Below, piece by piece: positions 49,401 to 50,776 of a stretch of 50,776 bases of DNA. The notes under the pieces are model-generated. The model was not told the origin of the DNA. It saw only the letters and a list, made by a program, of their open reading frames with translations, and searched no databases. The DNA lies in NCBI RefSeq assembly GCF_019049285.1, contig NZ_JAGMUL010000097.1, positions 1 through 50,776 on the forward strand, read 5' to 3'. The DNA is from Streptomyces sp. AC550_RSS872. GTDB lineage: Bacteria > Actinomycetota > Actinomycetes > Streptomycetales > Streptomycetaceae. The position numbers were made by a program, and so were the translations under genes. The first letter of the stretch is position 1, and each line of letters starts with the position of its first letter.

Positions 49401-50776
49401 GCCGTGGCCGAACTCGCCCTGTGGGCGGGCGGACACGCCGGTCTCGACCAGATCGCGGACCTCACGCTGGAGCTGCCCCTCGCCCTGCCGCGCCAGGGCG
49501 GCCTGCGCGTCCAGCTCGCCCTGGACGCCCCGGACGCGTCGGGCGAGACCGGGTTCGCTCTGTACACACAGGCCGAGGACGCGCCCGAGGACGTATGGAC
49601 TCGGCACGCCGGCGGCACCCTCACCACGGCCGGAGGCACCCCCGAGGAGCAGCTGACGGCCTGGCCGCCCACGGGGGCCGAGGAGCTGGACATCGACGGC
49701 TGCTACGCGGACTTCGCGGCGGCCGGAGTGCACTACGGGCCGGCGTTCCAAGGGCTGCGCGCGGTGTGGCGGCGCGGCGAGGAGGTGTATGCCGAGGTCG
49801 GGCTGCCCGACGAAGTCGCCCAGGACGTCGGTGAGTTCGGCCTCCATCCGGCGCTCGCGGACGCCGCCCTGCACGCGTCGGCGTTCGTCCCGGGCGAGTT
49901 CGCCCAGGAACAGCGGGGCAGGCTGCCCTTCGCCTGGCGCGGGGTGTCCCTGCACGCGACCGGAGCTTCCGTCCTGCGCGTACGACTGACCCCGACCGGC
50001 CCGGACACCCTCGCGCTGCTCTTCGCGGACGCCGCCGGCCGGCCTGTGGCCACGGTGGAGTCCCTGGTCGTACGGCCCGCCGAAGCGGTCACGGCACCGG
50101 ACGGCGCGGCGGGCGCGCTCCTGGTGCCCTCCTGGGCGCCGGTCGGTCTTGCCGGAGACGAGTCGGCGGCGCGCTGGGCCGTGCTGGGGTCAGGGCCGCT
50201 GGCCGGTCTGCCCGGTGCCGAGGTCCACGCCGGTCCGGCCGAGTTCAGGGCCGCGGTGCAGGCGGGGGCCGAGGTCCCCGATGTCGTCGTCGCCGCGGTC
50301 GGGACATCCGCGGGAACGGGCGACTCCGTCGACGCCGACGCGGCGCACGAGAGTGCCCAGCAGGCGCTGGAGTTGCTGCGGGCATGGCTCACCGACGAAC
50401 GGCTCGGTGCCGCCCGGCTGGTGGCGGTGACCTGGAACGCGGTGGCCGTGACCGAGGACGCGGCCCCGGATCCGGCCCAGGCGGCGGCATGGGGTCTGCT
50501 GAGCTCGGCGGTGACCGAACACCCCGGCCGGATCGTCCTCGTGGACCTCGACGGCACGGCCGAGTCGCTGGCCGCGCTGCGCACGGCGGTCACGTCGGAC
50601 GAGCCGCGGCTGGCGCTGCGGGAGGGCAGGGCCGTCGCGCCACGGCTGGCCCGGGCCGCGGTGACGCCGCGGCTTCCCCGGGGTATCGATCCGGACGGCA
50701 CCGCCCTCATCACCGGCGGCACCGGCACCCTCGGCACCCTCCTCGCCCGTCACCTCGTCCACCACCACGGCGTCCG
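46452..50776 (+). CDS. Modular type I polyketide synthase, 5' part (docking-KS-AT-DH-KR...)
   Basis: The frame from the GTG at 46452 stays open to the window edge (1441 codons), so the gene is partial. Residues 1-33 (TNEAQLVDYLKKLAADLRQ) are an N-terminal docking coiled coil, implying an upstream PKS partner. The ketosynthase (~34-459) has Cys206 in DTACSSS, His341 in EAHGTGT and His381 in KSNLGH. The acyltransferase (~567-856) has Ser664 in GHSVGE and the malonyl-type HAFHS motif (764-768). The dehydratase (~939-1206) has His972 in DHTIGDTVLLP, YGPAF and Asp1137 in HPALADAALH. The ketoreductase begins ~1226, with TALITGGTGTLG at ~1417; no enoylreductase is inserted. It should add a malonyl unit and form a double bond. 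Confidence 0.96.
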   Translation, partial: MTNEAQLVDYLKKLAADLRQAHRRIKTLEAGDTEPVAIVGMACRLPGGVGSPDELWDLVLRGEDAVTGMPSDRDWPLGELYDPDPDHPGTTYATEGGFLRGAAEFDAEFFGVSPREALAMDPQQRLLLETAWEALENTGVDPRSLAGSRTGVFTGLMYHDYASGPGVLPDEVEGYLSTGMAASVASGRISYFLGLEGPAVTLDTACSSSLVALHLAVQALREGNCDLALAGGATVMSTPATFVENSRQRGLARDGRCKSFAAAADGVGWGEGSALLVVERLSDARRAGHQVLAIVRGSAVNQDGASNGLTSPNGPSQERVIQQALASARLGFADVDVVEAHGTGTRLGDPIEAQALLATYGQERLEGSPLRLGSVKSNLGHTQAAAGAAGVIKMVMALRHQQLPRTLHVDRPTPEVDWSAGAVELLTENRAWPRGERPRRAGVSSFGISGTNAHIILEEPAAADLPADEADEAVGGGQGRPPVTPVLLSAATSAALPAQAERLRTHLLDHPELPLGELAAALATTRTAFEHRAVLLAEDREELLDGLARLARGERPASLVSGVADEVRSAFLFTGQGAQRPGMGRELYETFPVYAQALDEVCAELDTRLDRPLLPLLLAEAGSAEAGLLDRTLYTQSATFALGVALFRLLEEWGVRPRLLSGHSVGELTAAHVSGMLSLADACELVAARGRLMQELPEGGAMISVAATSDEVLPLLAGHESVAGVAAVNGPGSVVVSGDEDVVTRIAAHFTELGRRTRRLPVSHAFHSPLMEPVVEALGEVAGRLSFEPPRIPVVSSVTGSLLGAADWADPAYWARQAREPVRFHDVVRALDAEGVTVFLELGADAALTSMTEETLAATGTTAVVAPALRRSRPEVRTLTAMLAQAHTAGAPVDWAAFLGGPPARRVPLPTYAFQGTRYWLRTLPGAGDLGAAGLVPAEHPLLGATLVPAAGGGRLFTGRLSVDSLPWLADHTIGDTVLLPGTAVAELALWAGGHAGLDQIADLTLELPLALPRQGGLRVQLALDAPDASGETGFALYTQAEDAPEDVWTRHAGGTLTTAGGTPEEQLTAWPPTGAEELDIDGCYADFAAAGVHYGPAFQGLRAVWRRGEEVYAEVGLPDEVAQDVGEFGLHPALADAALHASAFVPGEFAQEQRGRLPFAWRGVSLHATGASVLRVRLTPTGPDTLALLFADAAGRPVATVESLVVRPAEAVTAPDGAAGALLVPSWAPVGLAGDESAARWAVLGSGPLAGLPGAEVHAGPAEFRAAVQAGAEVPDVVVAAVGTSAGTGDSVDADAAHESAQQALELLRAWLTDERLGAARLVAVTWNAVAVTEDAAPDPAQAAAWGLLSSAVTEHPGRIVLVDLDGTAESLAALRTAVTSDEPRLALREGRAVAPRLARAAVTPRLPRGIDPDGTALITGGTGTLGTLLARHLVHHHGV

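Noticed and set aside
47591..49955. Two long minus-strand frames opposite the PKS
   Set aside because: They are Ser/Pro/Arg- or Gly/Arg/His-rich shadows of the PKS frame, which has all catalytic motifs in order.

Overview
This window is high-GC actinobacterial DNA, almost certainly from a Streptomyces chromosome. The marker genes are the polar-growth coiled-coil pair Scy and FilP, the EndoMS/NucS mismatch endonuclease, a secreted CBM2-FnIII-GH18 chitinase with a classic Streptomyces chitinase promoter, the MeaB / methylmalonyl-CoA epimerase / thiolase group, and an atpIBEFHAGDC operon followed by a DUF2550 gene. From memory, the gene order resembles the S. coelicolor chromosomal core around SCO5366-SCO5408. 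No rRNA, tRNA, CRISPR array or transposase was recognised.

Layout. 1-847 is non-coding and repeat-rich. 848-1482 is a small two-gene operon (DUF3817 membrane protein, thiamine-binding MTH1187-like protein). 1681-3759 encodes three AIM24-family paralogues in a tight operon. A nested palindrome follows, then a MarR regulator (3861-4337). 4353-7205 is an OmpR-type two-component system, divergent from a secreted acidic PepSY protein. 7337-10127 is acyl-CoA metabolism (meaB, thiolase, methylmalonyl-CoA epimerase). 10362-15329 is scy and filP. 15416-19527 holds two similar ABC exporter pairs. 19640-22654 has a small zinc-ribbon-like protein, an LLM flavin oxidoreductase with a TTA codon, an SCO5389-family protein and nucS. 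22734-27699 has a large membrane-anchored NTPase-like protein, a STAS protein, 3-hydroxybutyryl-CoA dehydrogenase and a TetR regulator. 27779-29910 is a drug-type ABC exporter and a cobalamin adenosyltransferase. 30028-32591 is a membrane protein and a NarL-type two-component system. 32719-34572 is the chitinase. 34569-42956 is DUF2550 plus the F1Fo ATP synthase operon.

At about 43.0-43.3 kb the core genome gives way to a polyketide biosynthetic region. Three minus-strand genes (a 167-aa protein of unknown function, crotonyl-CoA carboxylase/reductase and a 3-hydroxyacyl-CoA dehydrogenase) could supply ethylmalonyl-CoA. A divergent modular type I polyketide synthase (docking domain-KS-AT-DH-KR) runs off the right edge. 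Its first AT carries malonyl-type motifs, so the ethylmalonyl unit should be used by modules outside the window. The divergent promoter region contains repeated ACCCCTA / TAGGGGT boxes that could control both sides.

The polyketide region is the most novel part, but only one module is visible and no product can be named. Other points worth checking are a Walker A Lys-to-Arg change in the large NTPase-like protein, a duplicated gene tail that now forms a perfect hairpin, hairpins and a TTG start between atpD and atpC, a nested operator before the MarR gene, and several copies of a dispersed intergenic repeat. All assignments come from reading the sequence and from knowledge of protein families. 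No database search was run.
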